Below are positions 20,360 through 28,931 of a DNA stretch of 64,000 nucleotides, piece by piece. The stretch is from the NCBI GenBank assembly GCA_902514805.1, contig CABXSF010000001.1, positions 78,757 to 142,756 on the forward strand, read 5' to 3'. The notes beneath the pieces are model-generated. The model had not been told where the DNA came from. It did no database searches and worked only from the letters and a program-made list of their open reading frames with translations. This stretch comes from an uncultured Pelagibacteraceae bacterium. GTDB lineage: Bacteria > Pseudomonadota > Alphaproteobacteria > Pelagibacterales > Pelagibacteraceae. Position numbers and translations under genes: made by a program. Numbering within the stretch: the stretch's first letter is position 1; every line of letters begins with the position of its first letter.

Positions 20360-21574
20360 TTAAATAAGATCTTTAATGGACTGCCTTTTATTAATTATTT
20401 GAGTTTTTGATTTATCAACTAAAACTTCTTTTGGCATTGGTCGTACATTGTAATTTGATGACAATACATAACCATATGCTCCTACATCTTTAAGAATAAC
20501 AATCTCCCCCTCATTTAGTTTTTGAAATTTTTTCATTTTCAAAAACCTATCTGAAGTTTCACAAATTGGACCAACAAAATCATATTCTTTTTTACTTTTT
20601 TTATTCGATTTAATTGCAGGAATAATCATATGTTTTGCATTGTACAAAGCTGGCCTAATTAAATCGTTCATTCCAGCATCTAAAATAATAAAATCTTTGG
20701 CTGGGTTTTCTTTTATATAAATAACCTTAGAAATAAGCACAGCAGTATCCCCTATTATAGATCTTCCTGGTTCAAGAATAATTTTACATTCATTCCTTTT
20801 TGAAAATTTATGAATTTCCAAAGCAAGCTTTTTAAAATCAAAAGCTTTTTTGCTTGAACTATAGTCAATACCCATCCCACCACCAAAATCAACAGATTCA
20901 AAATTTACTGAAACTTTATCTAGAAAATTATTCACAACGCGTATCATTTTTTGATATGGCACATTACTCAAAATTTGGCTACCAATGTGAACACTTAGAC
21001 ATTTAAATCTAATTGAATTTGAATTTTTATATTTATCGATAATTTTGAGTGCATCTTTAAAAGTTAATCCAAATTTATCTTGCATTCTGCCAGTTGAAAT
21101 TTTTCCTATAGTTTGAGCGTTAACATTTGGGTTTAATCTTATACCTACATTTACTACAGTTTTTTTATTTTTAGATAAATTGATAATATTTTTTAGTTCA
21201 CTCTCAGACTCAACGTTTATCAATAAAATTTTCTTTTTAATCGCAAAATCCAGTTCACTTGTAGTTTTTCCAACTCCTGAAAACACAATTTTGTTTGGTT
21301 TGAAACCTACTTTTAAAACTTTTTGGAGCTCACCTATTGAGACAACATCAGCACCCAATCCGTTGTCTTTTATTATCTTTAATAATTTTGAATTCGAATT
21401 AGATTTTACAGAAAAGCATATTAATGGTTTTGTTTTTTCAAAGTTTTTATTAAAGTTTTTTATATTTTGAATTAGCTTTGATTTTGAATAACAATAAAAA
21501 GGAGTTTGAAATAATCCAGTTAATTTCCCTATAGAAATATTTTCAACATAAAATTTACTATTTTTATAATTCAT
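20360..21574 (-). CDS. lysA: Diaminopimelate decarboxylase
   Basis: 404 residues, a fold-type III PLP enzyme that makes lysine from meso-DAP. The PLP lysine lies in CFSVKSNSN (near 58). The substrate and PLP loops VDFGGGMGIDY, EPGRSIIGD and GPICETSDRFLK are present. The start ATG overlaps the lptM stop (TAATG), giving the conserved argH-lptM-lysA order. Confidence 0.96.
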   Translation of the reverse strand: MNYKNSKFYVENISIGKLTGLFQTPFYCYSKSKLIQNIKNFNKNFEKTKPLICFSVKSNSNSKLLKIIKDNGLGADVVSIGELQKVLKVGFKPNKIVFSGVGKTTSELDFAIKKKILLINVESESELKNIINLSKNKKTVVNVGIRLNPNVNAQTIGKISTGRMQDKFGLTFKDALKIIDKYKNSNSIRFKCLSVHIGSQILSNVPYQKMIRVVNNFLDKVSVNFESVDFGGGMGIDYSSSKKAFDFKKLALEIHKFSKRNECKIILEPGRSIIGDTAVLISKVIYIKENPAKDFIILDAGMNDLIRPALYNAKHMIIPAIKSNKKSKKEYDFVGPICETSDRFLKMKKFQKLNEGEIVILKDVGAYGYVLSSNYNVRPMPKEVLVDKSKTQIINKRQSIKDLI

Positions 21575-21690
21575 TACGATGTTTGAATTAAACTATTTGT
21601 TCCAATTGAACCTTTGTATTCAGGATCCCCTTTTTTTCCACAAGAAATTAATAAAAAACTTAAAACCACAATAATAAAAATATTTTTCAT
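21574..21690 (-). CDS. lptM: LptM-like small lipoprotein (38 aa)
   Basis: The frame runs from ATG at 21690 (complement) to TAA at 21574 and encodes 38 residues. A lipoprotein signal ends in LLISC, followed by GKKGDPEY, the short conserved tail of LptM/YifL lipoproteins (CGxKGxxxY). LptM assists assembly of the LptDE lipopolysaccharide translocon in enterobacteria. It overlaps argH by ATGA and lysA by TAATG. The position between argH and lysA is typical for this family, which makes the call firm despite its size. Confidence 0.85.
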   Translation of the reverse strand: MKNIFIIVVLSFLLISCGKKGDPEYKGSIGTNSLIQTS

Positions 21691-23081
21691 TTTATCTCTT
21701 TTTTATGTTTTCTTATCATTTTCTTTATGTTTTCAAAAGAAGTTCCACCATATGATTTTTTTGAATTTACAGAGTTTCTTAAATCTAGATTTTTCATCAC
21801 ATCGTGACTTATTTTTGGAACAATCTTCTTTAAATCTTCAAGTCCAATTTCACTTAAAGCCAAATTTTTCTTTTCAGCAAAATTCACAACTTTTGCTGTT
21901 AACAAATATGCCTCCCTAAAAGAAAAATTCATGTTTTTAACTAATGCATCAGCAAAATCAGTCGCCGTTGTAAATCCTTTTTTGGCAGCATCTAACATCA
22001 CTTTCTTATTAACAATTACTCCATTTATGACTTCATCAAAAATTATTAAACAATTTTTTAAGTTATCAAAAGATCTAAAAACTAGATCTTTATCATCTTG
22101 TAAGTCTTTAAAATAAGATATTGGTAAACCTTTAACAATTGTTAACATTGAAAAAAGATTTCCAAATATTGATCCAGTTTTTCCTCTTAAAAACTCTAAA
22201 GTATCAGGATTCTTTTTTTGTGGCATTATCGATGAGCCTGTTACAATATTATCTTTTAAGCTAATGAATTTAAATTGATCTGAATTCCAAATAATTAATT
22301 CTTCTGCAATTCTTGATATATGCATTGAGCATACAGATGAACTGTATAAAAAATCTAAAACAAAATCTCTGTCAGATACTGTATCTAAAGAGTTATTTGT
22401 AGGTTTCTCAAATTTTAGTTTTTTAGTGGTATACCATCTATCAATATTAAAAGATGTTCCAGAAAAAGCACCAGCCCCTAAAGGATTTTGATTCAAACTT
22501 TTCATATTAGAAGAAAATCTAAATCTATCTCTTTTGAACATTTCAACATTTGATAAAAAATAATGTGCTAAGGAAATTGGTTGAGCATTTTTTAGATGAG
22601 TAAAACCTGGCATGATAGAAAATATATTTTTCTCTGAAATTTTGATCAAAGATTTTATTAGTTTAAATAATAGACTATCAATTTCTACTGTTGATTTTTT
22701 TAACCATAGTTTTAAATCTGTGACTACTTGATCGTTTCTAGATCTCGCTGAATGTAAATAACCAGCATCATTACCAATAAGTTCAAAAAGTCTATTCTCT
22801 ATATTCATATGAATGTCTTCTAAATTTTCATCAAATTTAAAGTTTTTTCTGTCAATTTCATTTTGAATTCTTTTCAATCCCCACAAAATTTTATCTTTAA
22901 TCTTAATAGATATTATCTTTTGCTTGTATAACATTTCAGCATGTGAAACAGATGCTAATATATCTTCTTTATACAACCTTTTATCTACCTCAATAGAGGA
23001 TCCAACTTTTTTAAAAATGTTTGAAGTTTTTTTTTTGATTCTTGTATTCCAAACTGTATTATTGTTTTTATTTTGACTCAT
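21687..23081 (-). CDS. argH: Argininosuccinate lyase
   Basis: 464 residues, normal length. ArgH cleaves argininosuccinate to arginine and fumarate. The fumarase-superfamily signature GSSIMPQKKNPD carries the catalytic serine loop. HSARSRNDQVVTDLKLW and GFTHLKNAQPISLAHY are also typical. It is the first gene of argH-lptM-lysA-plsC and is divergent from the TlpA-like gene, with 23 bases between starts. Confidence 0.96.
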   Translation of the reverse strand: MSQNKNNNTVWNTRIKKKTSNIFKKVGSSIEVDKRLYKEDILASVSHAEMLYKQKIISIKIKDKILWGLKRIQNEIDRKNFKFDENLEDIHMNIENRLFELIGNDAGYLHSARSRNDQVVTDLKLWLKKSTVEIDSLLFKLIKSLIKISEKNIFSIMPGFTHLKNAQPISLAHYFLSNVEMFKRDRFRFSSNMKSLNQNPLGAGAFSGTSFNIDRWYTTKKLKFEKPTNNSLDTVSDRDFVLDFLYSSSVCSMHISRIAEELIIWNSDQFKFISLKDNIVTGSSIMPQKKNPDTLEFLRGKTGSIFGNLFSMLTIVKGLPISYFKDLQDDKDLVFRSFDNLKNCLIIFDEVINGVIVNKKVMLDAAKKGFTTATDFADALVKNMNFSFREAYLLTAKVVNFAEKKNLALSEIGLEDLKKIVPKISHDVMKNLDLRNSVNSKKSYGGTSFENIKKMIRKHKKEIK

Positions 23082-23104
23082 GATATGTAACTATACTACT
23101 TTAT

Positions 23105-23635
23105 ATGAAATTATTAACTTTAAAGTTCTTTATTCTATCAGTGGTATTATTTATCCCAAATACAGTTAATTCAAAAGAATTAAATGGTATAAAAAATTTA
23201 GTTATTTATGAGGATCAAAAAAAAATTAGTGAAATATCATTTAAAAATGAAAAAGATAAAAATGTTTCATTGTCTGAATATGAAGACAAATTACTAATTC
23301 TGAATTTTTGGGCTACGTGGTGTGAACCATGCAAAGAAGAAATGCCATCTCTACAAAATCTTCAAAACAACTCAAAATTTAAAAATCTTAAAATTTTACC
23401 AATTAATATTGGTCAAGAGGACAAAAATTCAATCAAAAATTTTTTTTCAGATGTAAATATAGATACTTTTGAAATATTTTATGACTCAGATGTAAAATTA
23501 GCTAAGAAATTTTCTTTAAGAGGTATTCCAACATCAATTTTGATCAATAAAGATGGTTATGAATTTGCAAAAGTTATAGGTTCTATAAATTTTGAAGATC
23601 CTAAATTTGTGAATTGGCTTTTAAATTATGATTAA
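23105..23635 (+). CDS. TlpA-like periplasmic thiol:disulfide oxidoreductase
   Basis: 176 residues. A signal peptide or anchor is likely at 1-23 (LTLKFFILSVVLFIPNTVNS). The thioredoxin fold follows, with the active site NFWATWCEPCKEEMPSL (C73, C76), a TlpA/ResA-type motif that usually reduces cytochrome c or copper-site cysteines. GIPTSILINKDG carries the cis-proline loop. It overlaps the convergent HIG1-type gene by 4 bases. Cytochrome c maturation genes are not in the window, so the partner is unknown. Confidence 0.88.
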   Translation: MKLLTLKFFILSVVLFIPNTVNSKELNGIKNLVIYEDQKKISEISFKNEKDKNVSLSEYEDKLLILNFWATWCEPCKEEMPSLQNLQNNSKFKNLKILPINIGQEDKNSIKNFFSDVNIDTFEIFYDSDVKLAKKFSLRGIPTSILINKDGYEFAKVIGSINFEDPKFVNWLLNYD

Positions 23636-23835
23636 TCCTTAAAAAAATACGCTAAACAAACTAGGACTATTATGGCTACAAACTGCAACAGAACCCTAAG
23701 CTGCATAAGTTTATTTGAATATTTCTTGCTAGTGTCCCCACCTTTAAATAAGGTACCAATACCTAATATTAATACAACCGCGACAGAGACTAAAAGTATT
23801 ACTGCACTTACTTTGACGAATATTTCTGAAATCAT
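23632..23835 (-). CDS. HIG1-domain twin-transmembrane protein
   Basis: 67 residues, two membrane helices joined by a conserved loop: GGDTSKKYSNKLMQLRVLLQ. This loop (GG....KYSNKLM..RV.LQ) is the HIG1 signature. In mitochondria HIG1 proteins associate with cytochrome oxidase; the bacterial role is less clear. It is convergent with the TlpA-like gene. Confidence 0.85.
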   Translation of the reverse strand: MISEIFVKVSAVILLVSVAVVLILGIGTLFKGGDTSKKYSNKLMQLRVLLQFVAIIVLVCLAYFFKD

Positions 23836-23886
23836 AAATTATATGTATTACATATTTAAAGAAAAAAAATTAAAATTTTTTATTAA

Positions 23887-24546
23887 ATGACATTTTGTCT
23901 GAATGCTAAAATGATTAAGCCAGCGGGCGAAAAGATCAATAATGCAGTAATTTTATTACATGGTTATGGTGGGGACGGTAATGATATAGCTACACTCTCG
24001 ATTAACTGGAGGAGATTTCTACCAAACACTCTTTTTATTTGCCCAAATGGACCTGAAAGATGTTCTATCAACCCTGCGGGTTATCAGTGGTTTGATTTAA
24101 GCATTGAAGATGAAAGATATGTTACCGAGAAAGCTTTAGAAAGTGAAAAAATATTAAAAAGATTCATAGAAGAAATAAAAACTAAATTTAATTTGCACAA
24201 CTCAAAAATTTGTCTATCTGGTTTTAGCCAAGGATGCATGATGTCAATTAACGTTGGATTGTCTGATAAGGAAAAATTTGCAGGTGTTATTGGATTTTCG
24301 GGAAAAATAATAAATAAAAGTAATTTAAATAATAGAATTTTGTCAAAACCTTCTACATTATTAATTCATGGAGATCAAGATGAAATTGTGGCACCAGTTA
24401 ATTTATTAGAGGCTAAAGATTTTTTTGAGAGAAATAAAATTGATATAACAACGAAAATGTTAAAGGGATGTGGTCACAACATACCTATAGAAGCGTCTAG
24501 TTTAGGCCTAACTTTTTTAAAAAAAATATTTAATATAAATTCTTAG
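23887..24546 (+). CDS. Phospholipase/carboxylesterase family hydrolase
   Basis: 219 residues, alpha/beta hydrolase of the Abhydrolase_2 family (acyl-protein thioesterase / YpfH-like). The oxyanion segment AVILLHGYGGDGND, nucleophile LSGFSQGCMMS, aspartate in HGDQDEIVAPV and histidine in GCGHNIP are all in order. It acts on short acyl esters in related proteins; the natural substrate is unknown. No signal peptide. Confidence 0.88.
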   Translation: MTFCLNAKMIKPAGEKINNAVILLHGYGGDGNDIATLSINWRRFLPNTLFICPNGPERCSINPAGYQWFDLSIEDERYVTEKALESEKILKRFIEEIKTKFNLHNSKICLSGFSQGCMMSINVGLSDKEKFAGVIGFSGKIINKSNLNNRILSKPSTLLIHGDQDEIVAPVNLLEAKDFFERNKIDITTKMLKGCGHNIPIEASSLGLTFLKKIFNINS

Positions 24547-24602
24547 TTTAATTAATTGACCCATTGAATTAAAATATTTTTTAGGTTAACTTAATATAAA
24601 TT

Positions 24603-25169
24603 ATGATGATAAATAGTGAAAATATGTCTTTAGAAAAGTGTCCCGCACTTGTTTTGAATGCAGACTACAGACCATTAAGCTACTACCCACTGTCACTATG
24701 GAGTTGGCAAGATTCAATTAAATCAGTTTTTTTAAATAGAGTATCTATAGTGAGTTACTACGATAGGGTAATTAGAAGTCCTTCATTTAGCATGAAACTA
24801 CCAAGTGTGATTGCATTGAAAAGTTATATTAAACCAATGTCAAATCCAAATTTTACAAGATTTAATGTTTTTTTAAGAGACAAATTTTCTTGTCAATACT
24901 GCGGAAGTCACAAAGAACTAACTTTTGATCATTTATTGCCTAGATCAAAAGGAGGAAAGACTAATTGGGATAACGTAGTTACCGCTTGTTCATCGTGTAA
25001 TGTAAAAAAAGGTGGAAGACTTCTTTCGAAATCAGGTATGACTTTAAACAAAATGCCTTATCAACCATCGACTGAGGATTTACATAAAAATGGAAAGAAT
25101 TTTCCTCCAAATTTCCTACACAAAAGTTGGATGGATTATCTATATTGGGATGTTGAATTAGAGCCTTAA
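24603..25169 (+). CDS. HNH endonuclease family protein
   Basis: 188 residues as drawn. A start at the second in-frame ATG cluster (24627, MSLEKCPALVLNADYRP) would give 180 and fits the conserved region better. The C-terminal half holds an HNH zinc site: FSCQYCG, TFDHLLPRSKGG, NWDNVVTACSSCN. The N-terminal part PALVLNADYRPLSYYPL with PSVIALKSY is typical of a widespread housekeeping HNH family in alphaproteobacteria and cyanobacteria whose role is not settled. It is not part of a restriction cluster here. Confidence 0.85.
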   Translation: MMINSENMSLEKCPALVLNADYRPLSYYPLSLWSWQDSIKSVFLNRVSIVSYYDRVIRSPSFSMKLPSVIALKSYIKPMSNPNFTRFNVFLRDKFSCQYCGSHKELTFDHLLPRSKGGKTNWDNVVTACSSCNVKKGGRLLSKSGMTLNKMPYQPSTEDLHKNGKNFPPNFLHKSWMDYLYWDVELEP

Positions 25170-25170
25170 A

Positions 25171-25704
25171 CTAGATTTTTTCAGATATATTGATAGCTAT
25201 TCTTGATCCGGTTTTTATTACTTTGTCCATAACAGAGTATAAACCTTTTTTTGTTGCACCCTCTTCGTATGCAATATCTTTGTGATCAATTTCATCCTGT
25301 CTAAATTTTTTAATTTTCTCTCTTAATTTCTTTTCATCATCTTTTATTTGGTTAATTTGATTTAAGTAATGTTCGTCAATTACTTCTTCTACAGAGGCCG
25401 TACAAAGCATGGCAGCCTTTTTTCCCAATATTGTACTTCCAAACCCAAGACCTAATCCTAAAAGGTCCCATAAAGGTAAAAATTTAGTTGGATTTATATT
25501 TCTTTTTTTAATCTCATTTTCAAAAAATGAACAATGTTCATCTTCGTGTTTTTTCATGTCCTCAATCTTTTTTTTTAATGTATCATCCTTAATTATTGTA
25601 TTTAAAGCTAACAGTTGACCTTCGTAAATTTTGATCGCACCTCTTTCCCCTGCGTGATCAACTCTGATAAATTCTTCTAGTTTTTGTTTGTTAGTTTTTT
25701 GCAT
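25171..25704 (-). CDS. coq7: Demethoxyubiquinone hydroxylase (COQ7 type)
   Basis: 177 residues, a di-iron carboxylate protein that hydroxylates C6 of the ubiquinone ring. Iron ligands appear in two ExxH-type repeats: IRVDHAGERGAIKIYEGQ with KHEDEHCSFFE, and ASVEEVIDEHY with RQDEIDHKDIA. It complements ubiE and ubiB elsewhere in the window. It overlaps the dsbB-like gene by 14 bases. Confidence 0.95.
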   Translation of the reverse strand: MQKTNKQKLEEFIRVDHAGERGAIKIYEGQLLALNTIIKDDTLKKKIEDMKKHEDEHCSFFENEIKKRNINPTKFLPLWDLLGLGLGFGSTILGKKAAMLCTASVEEVIDEHYLNQINQIKDDEKKLREKIKKFRQDEIDHKDIAYEEGATKKGLYSVMDKVIKTGSRIAINISEKI

Positions 25705-26167
25705 TAGAATACAAATAATAAGAAACAGAAGAAATTACAAATGATAATACTAAATTTATAGTCGCAAGGGATACCCCAAATACAGCAAAATTTACGTTTC
25801 TACAGTCAGGATTTATCACACTTAAACTCTCAAGCAATTTACCCTCTTCCAAAATACTCAAATTATCGTCTGAGCAATTAAAAATTGACTGGTATAATTC
25901 TTGTTCAATTCCGACATGATATCCAGATAAGGTCATACTTACCAAAAAGTTTAAAAATACATAGATGATTATTTTTGTATTTGACGGTTTAATAAAACCA
26001 AAAAGTCCAATTATCAAACCCAAAATATATGGCACTCTTTGATACTTGCACAAAATACATGGTTTATAACCTCGGATATATTCAACAAAAAATGCATAAC
26101 ATATTGAACTAAGACACAATAAAATAATCAAAGAATAAAATATTTTATGTTTTCTCTCTAAAATCAT
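25691..26167 (-). CDS. dsbB: Disulfide bond formation protein DsbB-like
   Basis: 158 residues with four membrane helices. The first periplasmic loop has the CILC active site (GYKPCILCKYQRVPY) and the second has the cysteine pair NCSDDN...PDCRN. DsbB reoxidises DsbA using quinone. The ubiquinone enzyme COQ7 is the next gene downstream, which fits a quinone-linked theme, but no dsbA is in the window. Confidence 0.88.
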   Translation of the reverse strand: MILERKHKIFYSLIILLCLSSICYAFFVEYIRGYKPCILCKYQRVPYILGLIIGLFGFIKPSNTKIIIYVFLNFLVSMTLSGYHVGIEQELYQSIFNCSDDNLSILEEGKLLESLSVINPDCRNVNFAVFGVSLATINLVLSFVISSVSYYLYSNAKN

Positions 26168-26776
26168 CTATAACGTAAATTTGACTAAGAAATTGTATAC
26201 AAAATAAGCAACTATCACCAAAATAACAGATATAATTATCGAAACTGTGACAAGTCTTTTTTCAATTATTTTTTTCATAGCAGGTCCAAAATTTCCAATT
26301 AAAAATGCAATTAAAAAAAATCTAGAACCTCGTGTTAATAATGATACAAGAACAAAATAGAAAAAATTAAAGTGCACAAATCCACTTGTAATAGTAAGTA
26401 ATTTAAATGGTACGGGAGTGAAACCAGCGATAGCTAGCAAAGTTATCCAAGCTATTACACCACCCTCCGAGGACATTTTATCTTTTAAAAAGTTAGTATT
26501 ATCAACACCGTATAATTCAAATATTTTTATACCAATCTCATTAAAAAAAACAAAACCAATAAAATATCCAAGACATGCTCCTAAAACAGATCCAACAGTT
26601 GCAATTGTTGCAATTTTAAGCCACTCAGTTCTTTTAGCAATGGTCATTGGTATAATAAAAACATCAGGTGGTATTGGAAATATAAAACTTTCTATGAATG
26701 AGATAAAACCTAGAAAAAATTTCGATTTTTTATGACCCGCTAAATTGATCGATTTTCTATATATTTCTTTAAACAT
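26168..26776 (-). CDS. DedA/YqaA-type (VTT domain) membrane protein
   Basis: 202 residues with about five hydrophobic segments. SFIFPIPPDVFIIPM, SVLGACLGYFIGF and LLAIAGFTPVPFKLLTITSGF match the SNARE-associated/VTT (DedA-like, YqaA) family. Relatives include lipid flippases for undecaprenyl phosphate or phospholipids. The DsbB start lies directly after its stop. Its own start is 49 bases from the divergent tRNA-Leu. Confidence 0.85.
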   Translation of the reverse strand: MFKEIYRKSINLAGHKKSKFFLGFISFIESFIFPIPPDVFIIPMTIAKRTEWLKIATIATVGSVLGACLGYFIGFVFFNEIGIKIFELYGVDNTNFLKDKMSSEGGVIAWITLLAIAGFTPVPFKLLTITSGFVHFNFFYFVLVSLLTRGSRFFLIAFLIGNFGPAMKKIIEKRLVTVSIIISVILVIVAYFVYNFLVKFTL

Positions 26777-26825
26777 GCTAAAATTGTTTTTATACTATAA
26801 TTATAAAAATGAAATTATTAATATT

Positions 26826-26912
26826 GGGCGAATGGCGGAACTGGTAGACGCGTTGGACTCAAAATCCAATAGTAGCAATACTGTGAGAGTTCGATTCTCT
26901 CTTTGCCCACCA
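26826..26912 (+). tRNA. tRNA-Leu (anticodon CAA)
   Basis: Class II tRNA, 87 bases including an encoded CCA. The acceptor GGGCGAA pairs with TTTGCCC. The anticodon stem TTGGA/TCCAA encloses loop CTCAAAA, giving anticodon CAA for UUG. A long variable arm and the T loop TTCGATT are present. The next gene begins only 4 bases later. Confidence 0.96.
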
Positions 26913-26916
26913 TTTT

Positions 26917-28605
26917 ATGAAAATAAATAACATAAATAGCTTAGTAGAACTTTATTTTAAAAAATATGAAGAAATTAAAAATAAAGAAAATCTACCTTTT
27001 TTATTTGGACTAAGTTCAAAAAATAAAAAAATCTCCTTAAATTGGAATGAAGTAACATCAAAGATTAGATATTTGACAGCTTTTCTTCAAGATTATATTT
27101 CTCCAGGAGACAGATGTGTTTTACTATCTGAAAATAGACCTCAATGGTTAATTGCTGACATTGCTATAATGAATTCAGGAGGTGTAACAGTGCCATTATT
27201 TACCACTTATTCAGTCTCAGATTATGAGTATATCATCAATGATTGTGGACCAAAGGTTTGTATAGTTTCAAATAAGTTATTATATGAAAAAATAAAAAAA
27301 TTTTTAAATGGAAAAATAAAGGTAATTTCTATTGATGAAATAAAAAATAAAATTGAAAATTTTTCTGAAATATTCAAACAAACAAATATAATTAATAAAA
27401 ATTACAATGATAAAATTAAAAGAAATGACTTAGCTTGTATAATCTACACTTCTGGTACAACAGGTAAACCAAAAGGAGTAATGTTAAGTCATGGTGGAAT
27501 TCTTTCAAATTGCGAGGGTGCTCTAGAAATATTAGCTTCCATTGTCAAAAAGAAAAAACCAGTTTTTTTGACATGGTTACCTCTTTCGCATTCGTATGAA
27601 CATACTGTTCAATTTGTCCAAATTTCTCTGGGAGCAAAAGTTTATTATGCTGAAAGCCTAGATAAACTTATTCCTAACATGTCAGTTGCAAAACCAACTA
27701 TTATGACTGCAGTTCCTAGATTTTATCAAAATTTATATAACAAAATTTCTTTAAATTTTTCAAAACTTGAAGGATTAAAAAAGAGATTGATAATAAACAC
27801 TCTTAGTCTGGGTACAAAAAAACTTAAAAAAATAAACCTGAATTTTGGTGAAAAAATATCTAATTTTTTATGTGAAATTTTAGTCAGGAAAAAGATCAAA
27901 AAACAGTTTGGTGGAGAGCTACAGGCATTTGTTTCAGGTGGTGGGGCTCTTGATCAAAAAATTGGGGAATTTTTGAATGCTATTGGATTACCTACATTAC
28001 AAGGATATGGACTGACTGAGGCTTCTCCAGTTGTAAGCTGCAACATCCCTGGAAACATCCAAATTGAGACAGTTGGACCCCCATTCAAAACTAATGAAGT
28101 AAAAATTTCAAAAGATGGTGAAATATTAGTTAAAGGAGAAAACGTCATGCTTGGATATTGGAATAAAAAAGTTGAAACTGATGAAGTCCTAATAGATGGA
28201 TGGCTGCATACAGGTGATATAGGAGAGTTTACCAAAGAAGGAAATTTGAAAATTACAGATAGAAAGAAAGAAATCATTGTAAATTTAGGTGGTGATAACA
28301 TTTCTCCATCTAAAATTGAAAATTTACTTTGTTTGAATGAAAAAGTTAAACAAAGTTTGGTTTATGGAGATAAAAAAACATATTTAGTTGCATTAATTGT
28401 AACTGATAACGAAAAAAATAGGTCAGAAATTAATTCATATATTGAAAATTTAAATAAAAACTTACAAACAATAGAAAAAGTTAAAAAAATTAAACTTATT
28501 AATGAAGAATTTACAATTGAAAATGGAATGTTAACACCAACTTTAAAACTAAAAAGAAAAAAAATTTTAGAAAAATATAAAGAAGATTTAGAAAAACTTT
28601 ATTAA
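26917..28605 (+). CDS. Long-chain acyl-CoA synthetase (AMP-forming)
   Basis: 562 residues of the ANL adenylating superfamily. The P-loop is IIYTSGTTGKPKGVMLSHGG (near 174-193). QGYGLTEASPVVSCN, GWLHTGDIGEF and TDRKKEIIVNLGGDNISPSKIE follow. The catalytic C-terminal lysine lies in GMLTPTLKLKRKKI. It activates fatty acids to acyl-CoA; exact chain length is uncertain. The ATG lies 4 bases after the tRNA-Leu CCA with no room for a Shine-Dalgarno site, and no later ATG fits the conserved N-terminus. Confidence 0.9.
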   Translation: MKINNINSLVELYFKKYEEIKNKENLPFLFGLSSKNKKISLNWNEVTSKIRYLTAFLQDYISPGDRCVLLSENRPQWLIADIAIMNSGGVTVPLFTTYSVSDYEYIINDCGPKVCIVSNKLLYEKIKKFLNGKIKVISIDEIKNKIENFSEIFKQTNIINKNYNDKIKRNDLACIIYTSGTTGKPKGVMLSHGGILSNCEGALEILASIVKKKKPVFLTWLPLSHSYEHTVQFVQISLGAKVYYAESLDKLIPNMSVAKPTIMTAVPRFYQNLYNKISLNFSKLEGLKKRLIINTLSLGTKKLKKINLNFGEKISNFLCEILVRKKIKKQFGGELQAFVSGGGALDQKIGEFLNAIGLPTLQGYGLTEASPVVSCNIPGNIQIETVGPPFKTNEVKISKDGEILVKGENVMLGYWNKKVETDEVLIDGWLHTGDIGEFTKEGNLKITDRKKEIIVNLGGDNISPSKIENLLCLNEKVKQSLVYGDKKTYLVALIVTDNEKNRSEINSYIENLNKNLQTIEKVKKIKLINEEFTIENGMLTPTLKLKRKKILEKYKEDLEKLY

Positions 28606-28727
28606 AATTAACAAATAAAGTTGATTATAATGCGCATAAACACTATTCTTTTTAATCTTTTAATATTTGAAAAAATAAATTTAATTTCTTACTTAGTTGA
28701 TGAATCAATTTATAACTAATTAAATGT

Positions 28728-28756
28728 TTGACATAACAAAAGAAAATATTTAAAAA
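28728..28756 (+). promoter_or_regulatory. Candidate promoter of the Lys/Arg peptide gene
   Basis: A consensus TTGACA (28728-28733) is followed after 17 bases by TAAAAA (28751-28756). The -35 is perfect, the -10 weak. It would drive transcription toward the hairpin and the small gene at 28804. Confidence 0.4.
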
Positions 28757-28766
28757 TTAACTTATA

Positions 28767-28785
28767 ACGAATCAAAAAGATTCGT
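28767..28785 (+). promoter_or_regulatory. 5'-leader hairpin before the Lys/Arg peptide
   Basis: ACGAATC (28767-28773) and GATTCGT (28779-28785) form a perfect 7-bp stem with an AAAAA loop. It ends about 7 bases before the purine-rich GGGAG (28793-28797) ribosome-binding site, so it may shape or protect the 5' leader. Confidence 0.4.
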
Positions 28786-28803
28786 AACAACAGGGAGCTA
28801 AAG

Positions 28804-28875
28804 ATGGCTAAACGAAGAAAAAAAGCTAAGAAAAAAGCTAAGAAAAAAGCAAAAAAAAGAAGAAGAAGAAGATAA
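28804..28875 (+). CDS. Lys/Arg-only mini-protein (23 aa)
   Basis: The frame runs from ATG 28804 to TAA 28873-28875 and encodes 23 residues. It contains only Met, four Ala, eleven Lys and seven Arg: an MAKRRKKAKKKA start, another KKKA step, and a C-terminal run of five Arg. It has GGGAG 7 bases upstream, a candidate promoter and its own strong terminator, so it is built like a real expressed unit. The composition resembles tails of H1-like histones and ribosomal extensions, so nucleic-acid binding is likely. No family is recognised. Confidence 0.6.
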   Translation: MAKRRKKAKKKAKKKAKKRRRRR

Positions 28876-28890
28876 GTTTTCTTTTTTAAA

Positions 28891-28931
28891 AACGCTTCTC
28901 ATAACGTTTGTGTGAGAAGCGTTTTTTTTTT
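28891..28931. terminator. Strong bidirectional intrinsic terminator
   Basis: Arms AACGCTTCTCA (28891-28901) and TGAGAAGCGTT (28913-28923) form an 11-bp stem with an 11-base loop, flanked by A and T runs. It ends the mini-protein transcript on the plus strand and carD on the minus strand (carD stop at 28930). It is the clearest terminator in the window. Confidence 0.85.

Noticed and set aside
24603-25169. Restriction or homing endonuclease role for the HNH gene
   Set aside because: No methyltransferase, intron or mobile element nearby; it matches a widespread housekeeping HNH family.
26745-26930. 61-residue plus-strand ORF over the tRNA-Leu
   Set aside because: Its readable part (MAELVDALDSKSNSSNTVRVRFSLCPP) is the translation of the tRNA itself, a common false ORF.
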